In this document: positions 1 to 9,283 of the stretch, one piece after another | Position numbering within the stretch: position 1 is the stretch's first letter | How the letters are laid out: each line of letters begins with the position of its first letter | Source: Splendidivirga corallicola | Lineage (GTDB): Bacteria > Bacteroidota > Bacteroidia > Cytophagales > Cyclobacteriaceae | DNA: 64,000 nucleotides | Direction of reading: 5' to 3' | Assembly: GCA_030442035.1 (NCBI GenBank) | Contig: JAUJEA010000001.1 | Coordinates: 248,001-312,000 of the forward strand | Program-made: the position numbers and the translations under genes | The notes under the pieces: generated by a model | The model's input: only the letters and a program-made list of their open reading frames with translations | Database searches by the model: none | Told to the model about the DNA's origin: nothing

Positions 1-923
1 AAATACATCAGATCCCATGGGAAGATTTTCTTGAGCCAAACGGATATTTTAGCATTAACTCCTGGGTGCATAATGATTATATTAAGGATACACAGTTTGC
101 CAATCTGAAAGCAAAGGATGCTATTGTGGACCGTATGCAAAAAGTCCATGACATGCGTCCTGATTCGGGACCGGATCGTCATAAAACAGTGATTTTTATG
201 CATTGGAAAAACAATGCCTGCCAACTTTATTTTGATACATCGGGCCAGACTATCTCCAAACATGGCTATCGCAAGGTGCCTTACAAAGCTCCTTTGATGG
301 AATCATTAGCTGCTTCAATCATTTTGTCCTCGCAATGGGACAAATTCTCACATTTCATTAACCCTATGTGCGGTAGCGGGACACTGGCTATTGAAGCTGC
401 ATTGTTAGCCCTGAATCGCGTACCGGGCCAGTACAGGGATAACTTCGGCTTTATGCATATTAAAGGTTATAACCGATCTGATTGGAATCAAATACGGAAA
501 GAAGCTAATCAAAATGCTAAAAGAAACTTGCCAGGAAGGATTATCGCCAGTGACATTAATGGAGAAGCCATCCGGGTAGCTAAGAGGAATGCTCAAACCG
601 CCGGAGTTGATCATCTTATAGAGTTCCAGCAATGCGACTTCAAAGAAACCACTGTACCATCAGGTAACGGTGTGATTATATTAAATCCTGAATATGGTGC
701 CAGAATGGGAGAAGAGAAAGCGCTGGAACAGATCTACACCGATATCGGGGACTTCTTTAAACAGCGCTGTCAGGGAAAAATGGGTTACGTTTTTACAGGC
801 AATATGAACCTGGCGAAAAAAGTTGGGTTAAGAACCAGGAGGAGAATGGAATTTTACAATGGAAAAATCGATTGCCGGCTGCTGGAATATGAACTTTATG
901 AAGGTACTAAAAAAGCCAGATAG
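1..923 (+). CDS. THUMP-type class I SAM-dependent rRNA methyltransferase (RlmL-like), 5' end outside window
   Basis: The reading frame is open from base 3, ahead of the first possible start (GTG at 66), so the gene begins upstream and its N-terminal THUMP region is missing. What remains is the Rossmann-fold methyltransferase of the RlmL/YpsC family, which methylates guanine N2 in 23S rRNA using SAM. Visible motifs are the SAM-binding NPMCGSGTLAIEAALLALNR (about residues 100-119 counted from base 66), the acidic motif ASDINGEAI, and the motif-IV equivalent LNPEYGARMGE. The usual family signature is NPPYGER; here Glu replaces the second Pro, which may be a lineage variant. The C-terminus (RRRMEFYNGKIDCRLLEYELY) is family-like, so the 3' end is complete. 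The stop codon lies inside an intrinsic terminator hairpin. Family assignment is firm; exact target base is inferred. Confidence 0.88.
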   Translation, partial: IHQIPWEDFLEPNGYFSINSWVHNDYIKDTQFANLKAKDAIVDRMQKVHDMRPDSGPDRHKTVIFMHWKNNACQLYFDTSGQTISKHGYRKVPYKAPLMESLAASIILSSQWDKFSHFINPMCGSGTLAIEAALLALNRVPGQYRDNFGFMHIKGYNRSDWNQIRKEANQNAKRNLPGRIIASDINGEAIRVAKRNAQTAGVDHLIEFQQCDFKETTVPSGNGVIILNPEYGARMGEEKALEQIYTDIGDFFKQRCQGKMGYVFTGNMNLAKKVGLRTRRRMEFYNGKIDCRLLEYELYEGTKKAR

Positions 924-930
924 GCTTTTT
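910..930 (+). terminator. Intrinsic terminator overlapping the methyltransferase stop codon
   Basis: Perfect 8-bp stem AAAAAGCC / GGCTTTTT with a 5-base loop, ending in a T-run. The TAG stop codon (921-923) sits in the loop and stem. Confidence 0.7.
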
Positions 931-1223
931 AAATTTTGAGTTTTAAATTTTGAATGGTGAATTGTTTTGTGAATGTAGAATTACGAAATACCAAGGTGAC
1001 CCATTTTTTTTTGCAACCTGGAACTTGCAACCTGCCACTTGAAACCCTCAAACTAACCCGTTTCATACATGGATCACTTTTAACTTGAAATCCTTGGGTT
1101 TTGTTGAAGGAATTGATGTAAATTGAATGATAGGAAACCATTAAAAAACTATGTAGTTAACAGAACTCTGTATGTTAAAATGGATGTTAATGGGTAAAAC
1201 ACTTTTTATTCTAAGGTAGAGGC
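931..1223. repeat. Non-coding AT-rich spacer with near-repeats
   Basis: About 290 bases with no convincing gene. It holds imperfect repeats of ATTTTGAGTTTTAAATTTTGAAT type (928-960) and of the form CAACCTGGAACTTGCAACCTG (about 1015-1040). Similar AT-rich words recur in the gaps near 7.2, 57.6 and 58.2 kb. Confidence 0.5.
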
Positions 1224-3566
1224 ATGTTCGAAAAGCTCTTTTATTCATTTCCGGTTCAACTTCTTATTAATCATATTAAAAAGAATCATGCGCTTTTGTT
1301 GTGCTGGATAATTCTATTTGCCGTAGTTACAGGCAATTTTGGTAGAATTCTGGGCATTCCCTACCTCTTCCTGGATCCGGAATATATGAACAAAACCGGT
1401 TTCTGGAGTTTTTTTATTGTTGGTATTACAGTGGGGGGTTTTGTCATGGCTTTTCACATTACCAGCTATATCATCGATGGGGACAAATTTCGTTTCCTGG
1501 GAGCCCTTACCAGGCCATTCACAAAATTCTGTATCAACAACAGCATTATTCCCCTGGCTTTCATGATTACTTATATCATATCTATTGTCAGGTTCCAAAT
1601 AGATAACGAGTACGGCAGCACTGTAAAAATATTTGTGGAGCTATCAGGTTTCATCACCGGTTTTTCCTGTATGATCATCTTTCTGTTCACTTATTTCTGG
1701 ACGACCAACAAAGATATTTTCAAAATATTAGCTTCTAACGTTGAAAAAAAATTGAAACGGGTAAAAGCAACCCGTATTCAACTAATGAAGAAATATCAGA
1801 CAGAAAGGAAAAATGTCATCAGGGTTGATAACTATATTAATCTGTCCCTCAGGTTTAAATTCAGAATCAGAAATGTAAGTAAAAAGGTTCATCAATTCGA
1901 CAAAGAGGCGGTTCTGAAAGTCTTTGACCAAAACCATCTTAATTCCGTTGTCATTGAAGTATTTATCATATTCGTGATCCTTGGAATCGGCCTGTTTCGG
2001 GAATATGCATTCTTCCAGATACCAGCAGCAGCAAGTGTTATTTTGTTGCTTACAATCCTCATTATGATTGCCGGAGCATTGACCTTCTGGGTACGGGGCT
2101 GGACACTCACAACAATTCTCGCAGTGTTGATTCTGTTCAATTTTATCATAAAAGGGGAACTTCTCAAAAGACCCAACGAGGCATTCGGCCTGGATTATAG
2201 TGCTGAGAAAGTTGATTATTCTATGAAATCCCTTGTCAACCATAACAGTTCAACTAACTATAACAATGATAAGAGGGCTACATTGGAAATTTTGGAGAAC
2301 TGGCGAAAGAAATTCTCAACAGAAAACAAACCCAAAATGATCTTCATTTGCTCTAGCGGAGGCGGCTTGAGGTCTGCTCTCTGGACACTCAATGTTTTGC
2401 AAAATGCTGACAGTGTAACCAATGGAGCGCTGATGAAACATGCCATGCTTATGACGGGTGCCTCCGGAGGACTCATTGGAGAGAGTTATTTCAGAGAATT
2501 GATCCTCAAAAAACAGAAAGGCGATCCGACCAATCCATACAACAAAAAGTACCTGGAGAAAATAGCTACTGACAAACTCAACCCTATTATTTTCACGCTT
2601 TTGGTAAACGACTTGTTTGTCCCATTGCCACAGTATTTCAAATACAATGGACAGCGATACTTAAAAGATCGTGGTTATGCATTCGAGCAACAGCTCAATA
2701 AAAACACCGATTTCGTACTCGACAAACCACTATCAGCTTACAAAGCGCCAGAGCAAGCAAGTGCAATCCCCATGGTATTGCTTTCACCAACCATCATAAA
2801 CGATGGACGCAAACTTTTCATTTCTCCCCAGAATGTATCTTATATGAATATGTCAGATGCGCAGATCAATCATTCCTTTAGCACCAAAATCAAGGGGATC
2901 GATTTTATGCGTTTTTTTGATGAACAAGGTGCAGCAGATCTCAGGTTTTCAAGTGCCTTGCGGATGAGCGCCACTTTCCCATATGTAACGCCTAATATCG
3001 CCCTACCCAGTAAGCCAACAATGGAGCTTATGGATGCAGGGATCTCGGATAACTTCGGTATTTCCGATGCCACTCGTTTTCTCTACGTTTTCAAAGACTG
3101 GATCAGTAAGAATACTTCTGGCGTTATTTTCATGCTCATTAGGGACTCAGAAAAAAACAGGCCTATTGAAAAGAATTTGGGAACTTCCCTGGTACAAAAA
3201 TTCTTCAATCCTATTAAGAGCATCTATACCAATTGGGACAATATACAGGATATCAAAAATGACAATTTGATTGAATACATTGATTCCTGGTATAATGGTA
3301 AAGTCGAAAAGGTAGTTTTCGAATATATTCCCCGTTCCGTAGTAACAGCACAAGCCAATACCAAAAATTATCAAGTTCATATCAAAGAAGAACGTGCAAA
3401 TGAGCGGGCCGCACTCAGCTGGCACCTAACCACCAGGGAGAAAGAGAGCATCATCAATAGTATCCAACTCGATTACAACAAAAAAGCTTTAAGCAGACTT
3501 AAACAGTTGATCAATAATAACATGATCGTAGCCAAAGCGACAAATAATCACACTAACAAACGTTAG
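1224..3566 (+). CDS. Polytopic membrane protein with C-terminal patatin-like phospholipase domain
   Basis: 780 residues. The first ~315 carry about seven hydrophobic segments (near 25-45, 60-85, 105-122, 135-158, 240-257, 265-285 and 288-310) with a basic cytoplasmic-looking loop at about 165-235. The second half is a patatin-type Ser/Asp acyl hydrolase: oxyanion-hole motif SSGGGLRS (about 376-383), nucleophile elbow GASGG with Ser414, and the DAG box MDAGISDNFG with Asp604 (the family often has DGG). The expected activity is lipid acyl hydrolysis at the inner membrane; the substrate is unknown. Most bacterial patatins are soluble or outer-membrane barrel fusions, so the multi-TM N-terminus is the notable part. 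ATG 1224 follows a purine-rich stretch. Not obviously in an operon with the genes beside it. Confidence 0.82.
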   Translation: MFEKLFYSFPVQLLINHIKKNHALLLCWIILFAVVTGNFGRILGIPYLFLDPEYMNKTGFWSFFIVGITVGGFVMAFHITSYIIDGDKFRFLGALTRPFTKFCINNSIIPLAFMITYIISIVRFQIDNEYGSTVKIFVELSGFITGFSCMIIFLFTYFWTTNKDIFKILASNVEKKLKRVKATRIQLMKKYQTERKNVIRVDNYINLSLRFKFRIRNVSKKVHQFDKEAVLKVFDQNHLNSVVIEVFIIFVILGIGLFREYAFFQIPAAASVILLLTILIMIAGALTFWVRGWTLTTILAVLILFNFIIKGELLKRPNEAFGLDYSAEKVDYSMKSLVNHNSSTNYNNDKRATLEILENWRKKFSTENKPKMIFICSSGGGLRSALWTLNVLQNADSVTNGALMKHAMLMTGASGGLIGESYFRELILKKQKGDPTNPYNKKYLEKIATDKLNPIIFTLLVNDLFVPLPQYFKYNGQRYLKDRGYAFEQQLNKNTDFVLDKPLSAYKAPEQASAIPMVLLSPTIINDGRKLFISPQNVSYMNMSDAQINHSFSTKIKGIDFMRFFDEQGAADLRFSSALRMSATFPYVTPNIALPSKPTMELMDAGISDNFGISDATRFLYVFKDWISKNTSGVIFMLIRDSEKNRPIEKNLGTSLVQKFFNPIKSIYTNWDNIQDIKNDNLIEYIDSWYNGKVEKVVFEYIPRSVVTAQANTKNYQVHIKEERANERAALSWHLTTREKESIINSIQLDYNKKALSRLKQLINNNMIVAKATNNHTNKR

Positions 3567-3567
3567 C

Positions 3568-3599
3568 TTGTTAATTCTGGTCTATTTTCGCTACTTTCG
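3568..3599 (+). promoter_or_regulatory. Candidate Bacteroidota-type promoter for icmF
   Basis: TTG at 3568-3570 and TACTTTCG at 3592-3599 resemble the -33 TTG / -7 TAnnTTTG pattern (one mismatch, 21-base spacing), placing a transcription start some 40 bases before ATG 3647. Pattern match only. Confidence 0.3.
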
Positions 3600-3646
3600 A
3601 AAAAATATTGAATAATTTTGTTCATGATTTCCAACTAAGTAACTGT

Positions 3647-6600
3647 ATGTCTCCAACAACAGAAATTTATAAACCCAAAAATCATATTAGAATTGTTACA
3701 GCAGCCTCTTTGTTCGATGGCCATGATGCAGCCATCAACATCATGAGGAGGATCATTCAGGCCACGGGTGTGGAGGTCATCCACTTGGGACATAATCGCT
3801 CTGTTCAGGAAATTGTGGATTGTGCTATCCAGGAAGATGCTCAGGCTATTGCTATTACCTCCTATCAGGGTGGGCATATGGAGTATCTGAAGTATATGTT
3901 TGATCTGCTGAAAGAAAAAGGAGCTCCACAAGTAAAAATCTTTGGCGGAGGAGGCGGCACAATACTTCCTGAAGAAATAGAAGAACTTCATACGTATGGT
4001 ATCGCAAGAATTTACTCTCCCGATGACGGGCGGTCCATGGGATTACAGGGAATGATCAATGATATGGTGAAACAATGTGATTTTGCCCTGGGGAAAGATC
4101 TGAACGGTGAGATTACAGAAATTGAAAGAAAAGATCCAAACGCTATAGCACGCATCATTTCAGCAGCAGAAAACTTTCCGGAAGAGACATCGGATATTCT
4201 GAATGGGATCAAAAAGAAGATCGATAAGGTGCAAACACCGATCCTTGGTATCACCGGAACGGGTGGTGCCGGAAAATCATCACTTGTCGATGAATTGGTC
4301 AGGCGTTTTCTGATTGATTTCAAGGATAAAACAATTGCCATCATTTCCGTTGATCCTTCCAAAAGAAAAACCGGTGGCGCGCTGTTGGGGGATCGAATCC
4401 GGATGAATTCCATTCATAATAAACGGGTATACATGCGTTCTCTCGCCACCCGGCAATCAAACCTCGCCTTATCGAAATATGTCCAGGAAGCGATCAATGT
4501 GGTCAAAGTTGCCCATTATGATCTGATTATCCTGGAGACCTCCGGAATCGGGCAATCGGATACGGAGATCATTGAACATTCCGATGTATCACTATATGTA
4601 ATGACCCCGGAATATGGTGCAGCGACCCAATTGGAAAAGATCGATATGCTCGACTTTGCGGATATCATTGCATTGAACAAGTTTGATAAAAGGGGGGCGC
4701 AGGATGCACTTAGAGATGTTAAGAAACAATATAAAAGGAATCATAACCTTTGGGAAGTAGAAGATGAAGACATTCCGGTTTTCGGAACTATTGCTTCTCA
4801 ATTCAATGATCCGGGCATGAATCGTTTGTACCGGTCCATCATGGATAAATTGGTTGAGAAAACCGGAGCTGACCTTGAATCTGATTTCGAGATCACTAAT
4901 GAAATGTCTGAAAAGATCTATATTATTCCTCCTAACAAAACCAGATACCTTTCCGAAATTTCCGAAACCAACAGAAATTATGACCATTGGGTTGATGAAC
5001 AAGCAGAGATAGCTCAGAAGTTATATGGCCTTCAAAAGTCCATCGAAACCATTAGTGAAGATAACATTGAGGATAAAGAAACTTTAGTTAAAAAGCTTGA
5101 ACAGGCTTATGAAAAGTTAGCATTAGATCTTGATCCTCGTAACAAGAAGATACTGGATGAGTGGTCCCTTAAAGTCAAACGCTATCGAGATGATGTTTTT
5201 ATCTATAAGGTAAGAGATAAAGAGATCAAAGTTGATACACATACCAAGTCCTTGTCACAATCGATGGTTCCCAAGGTTAGTTTGCCAAAATACCAGGGAT
5301 GGGGAGATATTCTCAAATGGAATCTGCAGGAAAATGTTCCAGGTGAATTTCCATTTACTTCCGGTGTTTTCCCTTTTAAACGGGAAGGTGAAGATCCAAC
5401 CAGGATGTTTGCAGGAGAAGGCGGACCGGAAAGAACTAATAGAAGATTCCATTACGTTTCCAAGGGTTTACCCGCCACCAGGTTATCTACAGCATTTGAT
5501 TCGGTTACGTTGTATGGAGAAGACCCTGATCACAGACCGGATATCTATGGAAAAATAGGTAATTCGGGAGTAAGCATCTGTTGCCTTGATGATGCAAAAA
5601 AATTATATTCAGGTTTTAACCTGGCTGATCCCAAGACCTCTGTTTCTATGACAATTAACGGTCCGGCAGCTACCTTGTGTGCATTTTTCATGAATGCAGC
5701 CATTGATCAGCAATGTGAAATATATATCAAGGAGAATGGGTTGGAAGGGGAAATCAAGGACAAGATTGATAAGATCTTTCAGGAAAAGGGAATGACAAGG
5801 CCTGCTTATCAGGGGGATCTTCCTGAGGGGAATGATGGATTGGGATTGATGCTTCTTGGTATAACAGGTGATCAGGTACTTCCTAAAGAGGTTTATGAAA
5901 AAATCAAGGCACAAACGCTATCCAAGGTAAGGGGCACGATTCAAGCGGATATCCTCAAAGAAGATCAGGCTCAAAATACCTGCATTTTCTCCACAGAGTT
6001 TTCATTGCGTCTTATGGGCGATGTGCAACAGTATTTCATTGATCAAAATGTCAGGAACTTTTATTCGGTTTCCATATCAGGTTACCACATTGCAGAGGCC
6101 GGAGCCAATCCAATTACCCAGCTGGCGTTTACATTAGCCAATGGGTTTACCTTTGTTGAATATTATGTGTCAAGAGGAATGGATATCAATAAGTTCGCTC
6201 CGAATTTATCTTTCTTCTTTTCCAACGGTATTGATCCTGAATATGCCGTCATAGGGCGGGTTGCCCGCAGGATATGGGCCAAAGCCATGAAATTGAAATA
6301 TGGTGCCAATGCCCGGTCGCAAATGCTAAAATATCATATTCAAACATCCGGCAGGTCACTGCATGCTCAGGAAATTGATTTTAATGATATTCGCACCACA
6401 TTGCAGGCGCTTTATGCCATTTATGACAATTGTAACTCCCTGCATACCAATGCTTATGATGAAGCCATTACTACACCGACAGAGGAATCTGTAAGAAGGG
6501 CCATGGCCATCCAATTGATCATCAATCGTGAATTGGGTCTGGCAAAAAACGAAAATCCCTTGCAGGGGGCGTTTATCATCGAAGAACTCACCGATCTTGT

Positions 6601-7030
6601 AGAAGAAGCTGTGCTCACCGAATTTGATAGGATCACGGAAAGAGGAGGTGTACTCGGAGCCATGGAAACCATGTACCAGCGCAGCAAGATACAAGAGGAA
6701 AGTCTTTATTATGAAACTTTGAAACATACAGGAGAATACCCTATTATCGGCGTGAATACGTTCCTATCGTCGAAAGGCTCTCCGACAGTGATCCCTAGTG
6801 AAGTCATCCGGGCAACTACCGAAGAAAAGCAATACCAGATCAGTATGCTTCAAGATCTTCATCAAAGGAATAAATCTGTTGCCGGTAACATGCTGAAGAA
6901 ACTACAACGAACAGCCATTCAAAATAACAATATTTTCGAAACGTTGATGGAGGTCTCCAAATACTGTTCCCTAGGGCAGATTACCAGATCATTGTTTGAG
7001 GTTGGCGGCCAATACAGGAGAAATATGTGA
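3647..7030 (+). CDS. icmF: Fused isobutyryl-CoA mutase IcmF (B12 domain, G-protein chaperone, mutase)
   Basis: About 1127 residues from ATG 3647. A longer frame exists from TTG 3608, but the ATG directly precedes the conserved start of the domain. Order: adenosylcobalamin-binding domain (about 15-150, with [12 protein letters not shown] and an SYQGGH stretch); MeaB/MeaI-type GTPase (P-loop [12 protein letters not shown] near residue 203, ETSGIGQSD switch, NKFD base-specificity motif); linker; then the TIM-barrel acyl-CoA mutase half (about 540-1127, with [19 protein letters not shown] and [18 protein letters not shown]). Domain order and the [27 protein letters not shown] region are typical of IcmF rather than methylmalonyl-CoA mutase. 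It interconverts isobutyryl- and n-butyryl-CoA by a radical mechanism; the built-in GTPase guards cofactor loading. Cytoplasmic branched-chain acyl-CoA metabolism. Stands alone. Confidence 0.95.
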   Translation: MSPTTEIYKPKNHIRIVTAASLFDGHDAAINIMRRIIQATGVEVIHLGHNRSVQEIVDCAIQEDAQAIAITSYQGGHMEYLKYMFDLLKEKGAPQVKIFGGGGGTILPEEIEELHTYGIARIYSPDDGRSMGLQGMINDMVKQCDFALGKDLNGEITEIERKDPNAIARIISAAENFPEETSDILNGIKKKIDKVQTPILGITGTGGAGKSSLVDELVRRFLIDFKDKTIAIISVDPSKRKTGGALLGDRIRMNSIHNKRVYMRSLATRQSNLALSKYVQEAINVVKVAHYDLIILETSGIGQSDTEIIEHSDVSLYVMTPEYGAATQLEKIDMLDFADIIALNKFDKRGAQDALRDVKKQYKRNHNLWEVEDEDIPVFGTIASQFNDPGMNRLYRSIMDKLVEKTGADLESDFEITNEMSEKIYIIPPNKTRYLSEISETNRNYDHWVDEQAEIAQKLYGLQKSIETISEDNIEDKETLVKKLEQAYEKLALDLDPRNKKILDEWSLKVKRYRDDVFIYKVRDKEIKVDTHTKSLSQSMVPKVSLPKYQGWGDILKWNLQENVPGEFPFTSGVFPFKREGEDPTRMFAGEGGPERTNRRFHYVSKGLPATRLSTAFDSVTLYGEDPDHRPDIYGKIGNSGVSICCLDDAKKLYSGFNLADPKTSVSMTINGPAATLCAFFMNAAIDQQCEIYIKENGLEGEIKDKIDKIFQEKGMTRPAYQGDLPEGNDGLGLMLLGITGDQVLPKEVYEKIKAQTLSKVRGTIQADILKEDQAQNTCIFSTEFSLRLMGDVQQYFIDQNVRNFYSVSISGYHIAEAGANPITQLAFTLANGFTFVEYYVSRGMDINKFAPNLSFFFSNGIDPEYAVIGRVARRIWAKAMKLKYGANARSQMLKYHIQTSGRSLHAQEIDFNDIRTTLQALYAIYDNCNSLHTNAYDEAITTPTEESVRRAMAIQLIINRELGLAKNENPLQGAFIIEELTDLVEEAVLTEFDRITERGGVLGAMETMYQRSKIQEESLYYETLKHTGEYPIIGVNTFLSSKGSPTVIPSEVIRATTEEKQYQISMLQDLHQRNKSVAGNMLKKLQRTAIQNNNIFETLMEVSKYCSLGQITRSLFEVGGQYRRNM

Positions 7031-7387
7031 TCATTGATCAGAACTTTTCAAGCTTTAACGGGAACAGTCGAACAGCCTTTATGTTAGATATAAGATTTTT
7101 TTTAGCTTTGAAGGACATTAATGGCTTAGTTGAGTTCTATCATACAACTGACCTCAAGCGGTTAGGATAAACTGCGTTAAGTTACTGAAGGGTTTAAATT
7201 GAAATTCACAACAGCGGACCAGATATGATATGCCGTTTTTTAATTCAAAACTAAAAATTCAAAATTAACATCCCTTATCTCTAATTTGTAACATGGGAAA
7301 AACAACGCATAGAGAACCAGGACCTGAATGCTTCGCTTAATCAATATTATATTACACTTTTATTAATTTTAAACATCTTTCTGCTTT
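7031..7387. other. 357-base spacer, no gene seen
   Basis: AT-rich, no convincing ORF or RNA. Around 7241-7268 there are inverted-orientation versions of the AT-rich words seen after the methyltransferase (AATTCAAAACTAAAAATTC). Confidence 0.4.
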
Positions 7388-7795
7388 ATGAAGAACATTA
7401 CTCGCTACGTATCTGATTTTGTTTATGAGGGTCAAAACGAAAATGGAGATTTGGTCAATATCGATATGCGTGGACCGGATGAGAAAAAAGGGCACTCCCC
7501 CACCGAACTTCTATTGTCTGCTGTTTCCGCCTGTGCTGCGGTGGACATTGTTCTGACACTCAAGAAAAAAAGAAAGATTGTGAAAGATTTCGTGGTTGAA
7601 ACAGATGGCGACAGAAATGAAGATCACCCCAGAAGCTTTACCAGGATACATTCAAAATACATCCTTACTTCACCGGATACTAAACCAGAGGAACTTATGA
7701 AAATTACTGGTTTAGTGTTGGACAAATATTGTTCAGTCGCTTCTTCTCTAAATGTGAAAGTGGATTTCTCCGTAGAAATTAGAGACACTGAGTAA
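7388..7795 (+). CDS. OsmC/Ohr family peroxiredoxin-like protein
   Basis: 135 residues, about the normal length of the family. Shows the OsmC signature SPTELLLSAVSACAAVD with the first reactive cysteine (Cys49) and the second cysteine in KYCSVASSL (Cys115). The family reduces organic hydroperoxides through this Cys pair in a cytoplasmic homodimer, though the YhfA-type subgroup this resembles has less certain substrates. The ATG start is directly followed by the first predicted strand (ITRYVSDFVYEG). Monocistronic by appearance; 193 bases separate it from the convergent next gene. Confidence 0.87.
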   Translation: MKNITRYVSDFVYEGQNENGDLVNIDMRGPDEKKGHSPTELLLSAVSACAAVDIVLTLKKKRKIVKDFVVETDGDRNEDHPRSFTRIHSKYILTSPDTKPEELMKITGLVLDKYCSVASSLNVKVDFSVEIRDTE

Positions 7796-7987
7796 TTTCT
7801 CTTTAAGTCGACCGAGCATTAGTAAGTATCAGGCTTTTCTAACGATTAGTGAGAAATATAGATCCATCTAGTTTTACGAGGCGAGTATAAACGCAACCGT
7901 TTTCCATCCAACCGTTTAGACCTCTATGAATTAGACTGGCATCATATTCTTAAGGGTATATGAAATATCTCAAAATTATTCAAGTAC

Positions 7988-8905
7988 CTATTTACATTTG
8001 TCAGTTCTAAAAGCTATAGACATTGTCATAAAATAATCATCATGGGTAATATCAAACAACTTTTCCAACTGTTCGATGTGGATGTTATGATACTTAACAT
8101 TCCTCACTGAATGCTTTAGACAATAAACACTGCACTTGTCCTTGCTCCTGTAGAGATGCACATTTTCTTTGATGGTTGTGATCGCTTGCAACAATAGATT
8201 TTCACTGCTTTTATCCATTTTCAATAGATAATAATCGTAAAGGCCGTAAATTGCAAAAATTGGACCGCTCAACGTTTGATTCATTTCCTTTCTAGGATAT
8301 TCTTCTATCCATACATAACCTTGGTTATCTATATCAACAACCCATGGATGTTTTGTTGATTTTGAAACGAAAAAGCTATTAAACGTTGAATCAGCCAGAT
8401 GCAAATATTTTTCCTTTCTTGTAAGATTATAGAGTCTGGTAAAGGTGGAGAGTGCCTGGCCTTGGGCTGTTCCGGAATACCAAGGAGCTTTTTGCGTTTT
8501 TCGATAGTCTCCATGAAGTAAAAAATCGAAATTATAGGGAAAGAAAAGTGAGTTTTTATACCTTACAGCCTCTTCTGCAAGCTTTGAAGCAAATAGTTGG
8601 GCTTTGTCTAAGTAAGCTTTATCATTTGTATAATCATATCCATTCAATAATTCCAATGTCCTCCTGGAAAGCTGGACCGGATCATAATAAAAAGTGTTGT
8701 TGTAGGGCTTCATAACAACACCTTGTTCATCGGTCGGAGAAAAGCTTAATGATGGCTTAATCCTTTTATAATAAGGCATTCTCTCCTTAGAGAGCCTGTA
8801 AATCTTAAAATCCTCTTTTTTTCCGTCAAGCCTTGGGCCCTCACCCTTATCGCAAGAAAAAAATAAGCAAGAAAAAAATAAGACGAAAGTGGCTCTGATT
8901 ATCAT
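7988..8905 (-). CDS. Lipoprotein related to D-glucuronyl C5-epimerase C-terminal domain
   Basis: 305 residues with a lipoprotein signal peptide (FFSCLFFSC, lipid cysteine at about residue 19). The rest resembles the C-terminal catalytic (alpha/alpha) domain of D-glucuronyl C5-epimerases: SGPIFAIYGLYDYYLL, the YCLKHSVRN-type motif, and the closing YHNIHIEQLEKLFDIT. These enzymes flip glucuronate to iduronate in heparan-type polymers, using tyrosines and acidic residues of this region. Without the N-terminal beta domain of the animal enzyme, activity is inferred, not shown. Surface or periplasmic location is expected. It lies downstream of a SusC/SusD pair on the same strand, but a terminator separates them, so it probably has its own promoter. 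A generic alpha/alpha-barrel carbohydrate protein is the alternative. Confidence 0.7.
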   Translation of the reverse strand: MIIRATFVLFFSCLFFSCDKGEGPRLDGKKEDFKIYRLSKERMPYYKRIKPSLSFSPTDEQGVVMKPYNNTFYYDPVQLSRRTLELLNGYDYTNDKAYLDKAQLFASKLAEEAVRYKNSLFFPYNFDFLLHGDYRKTQKAPWYSGTAQGQALSTFTRLYNLTRKEKYLHLADSTFNSFFVSKSTKHPWVVDIDNQGYVWIEEYPRKEMNQTLSGPIFAIYGLYDYYLLKMDKSSENLLLQAITTIKENVHLYRSKDKCSVYCLKHSVRNVKYHNIHIEQLEKLFDITHDDYFMTMSIAFRTDKCK

Positions 8906-9283
8906 AATCCTATCTTTTAAGGTTTTAATTCCTCATTGGTTTTCTTCAACAGGTCAAATATTCTGCACAATTTAAGTTTGCACAGAATTTCAACAAATTC
9001 GTAAATCTAAAGGCTTTCGTTTTCTTTGTCAAGCTGAAAAAAAATTCACTGACTCAATTGGATTTTTTATTCAATTTAAACAAATGATTGTTCTTTGCAA
9101 TGCTTATAAAAATGGGATTGTTTGATACACTTTCGGATTCAATGATGCTCCAGTATTTCATTTAAAATAAAATTTTTGAGTAGACAACAGTGATCCTCCA
9201 AAACAAAACCCCTGGATTCTAATACCCAGGGGCTCTTGTATTGCTTTGATATAGTTTTCTATAAACTAGTAGCTAAGCTAGAC
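8906..9283. other. 378-base spacer between susD and the epimerase-like gene
   Basis: Contains the susD terminator (9201-9232). The remainder is AT-rich with no ORF and presumably holds the promoter of the epimerase-like gene. Confidence 0.4.
9201..9232 (-). terminator. Intrinsic terminator of the first susCD operon
   Basis: Read on the minus strand: perfect 7-bp stem CCCCTGG / CCAGGGG (9226-9232 with 9209-9215), followed by TTTTGTTT. It lies about 50 bases after the susD stop. Confidence 0.85.

Noticed and set aside
929..1141. 70-residue minus-strand frame in the first spacer
   Set aside because: Lies in repeat-rich AT sequence, and its translation has no protein-like pattern.
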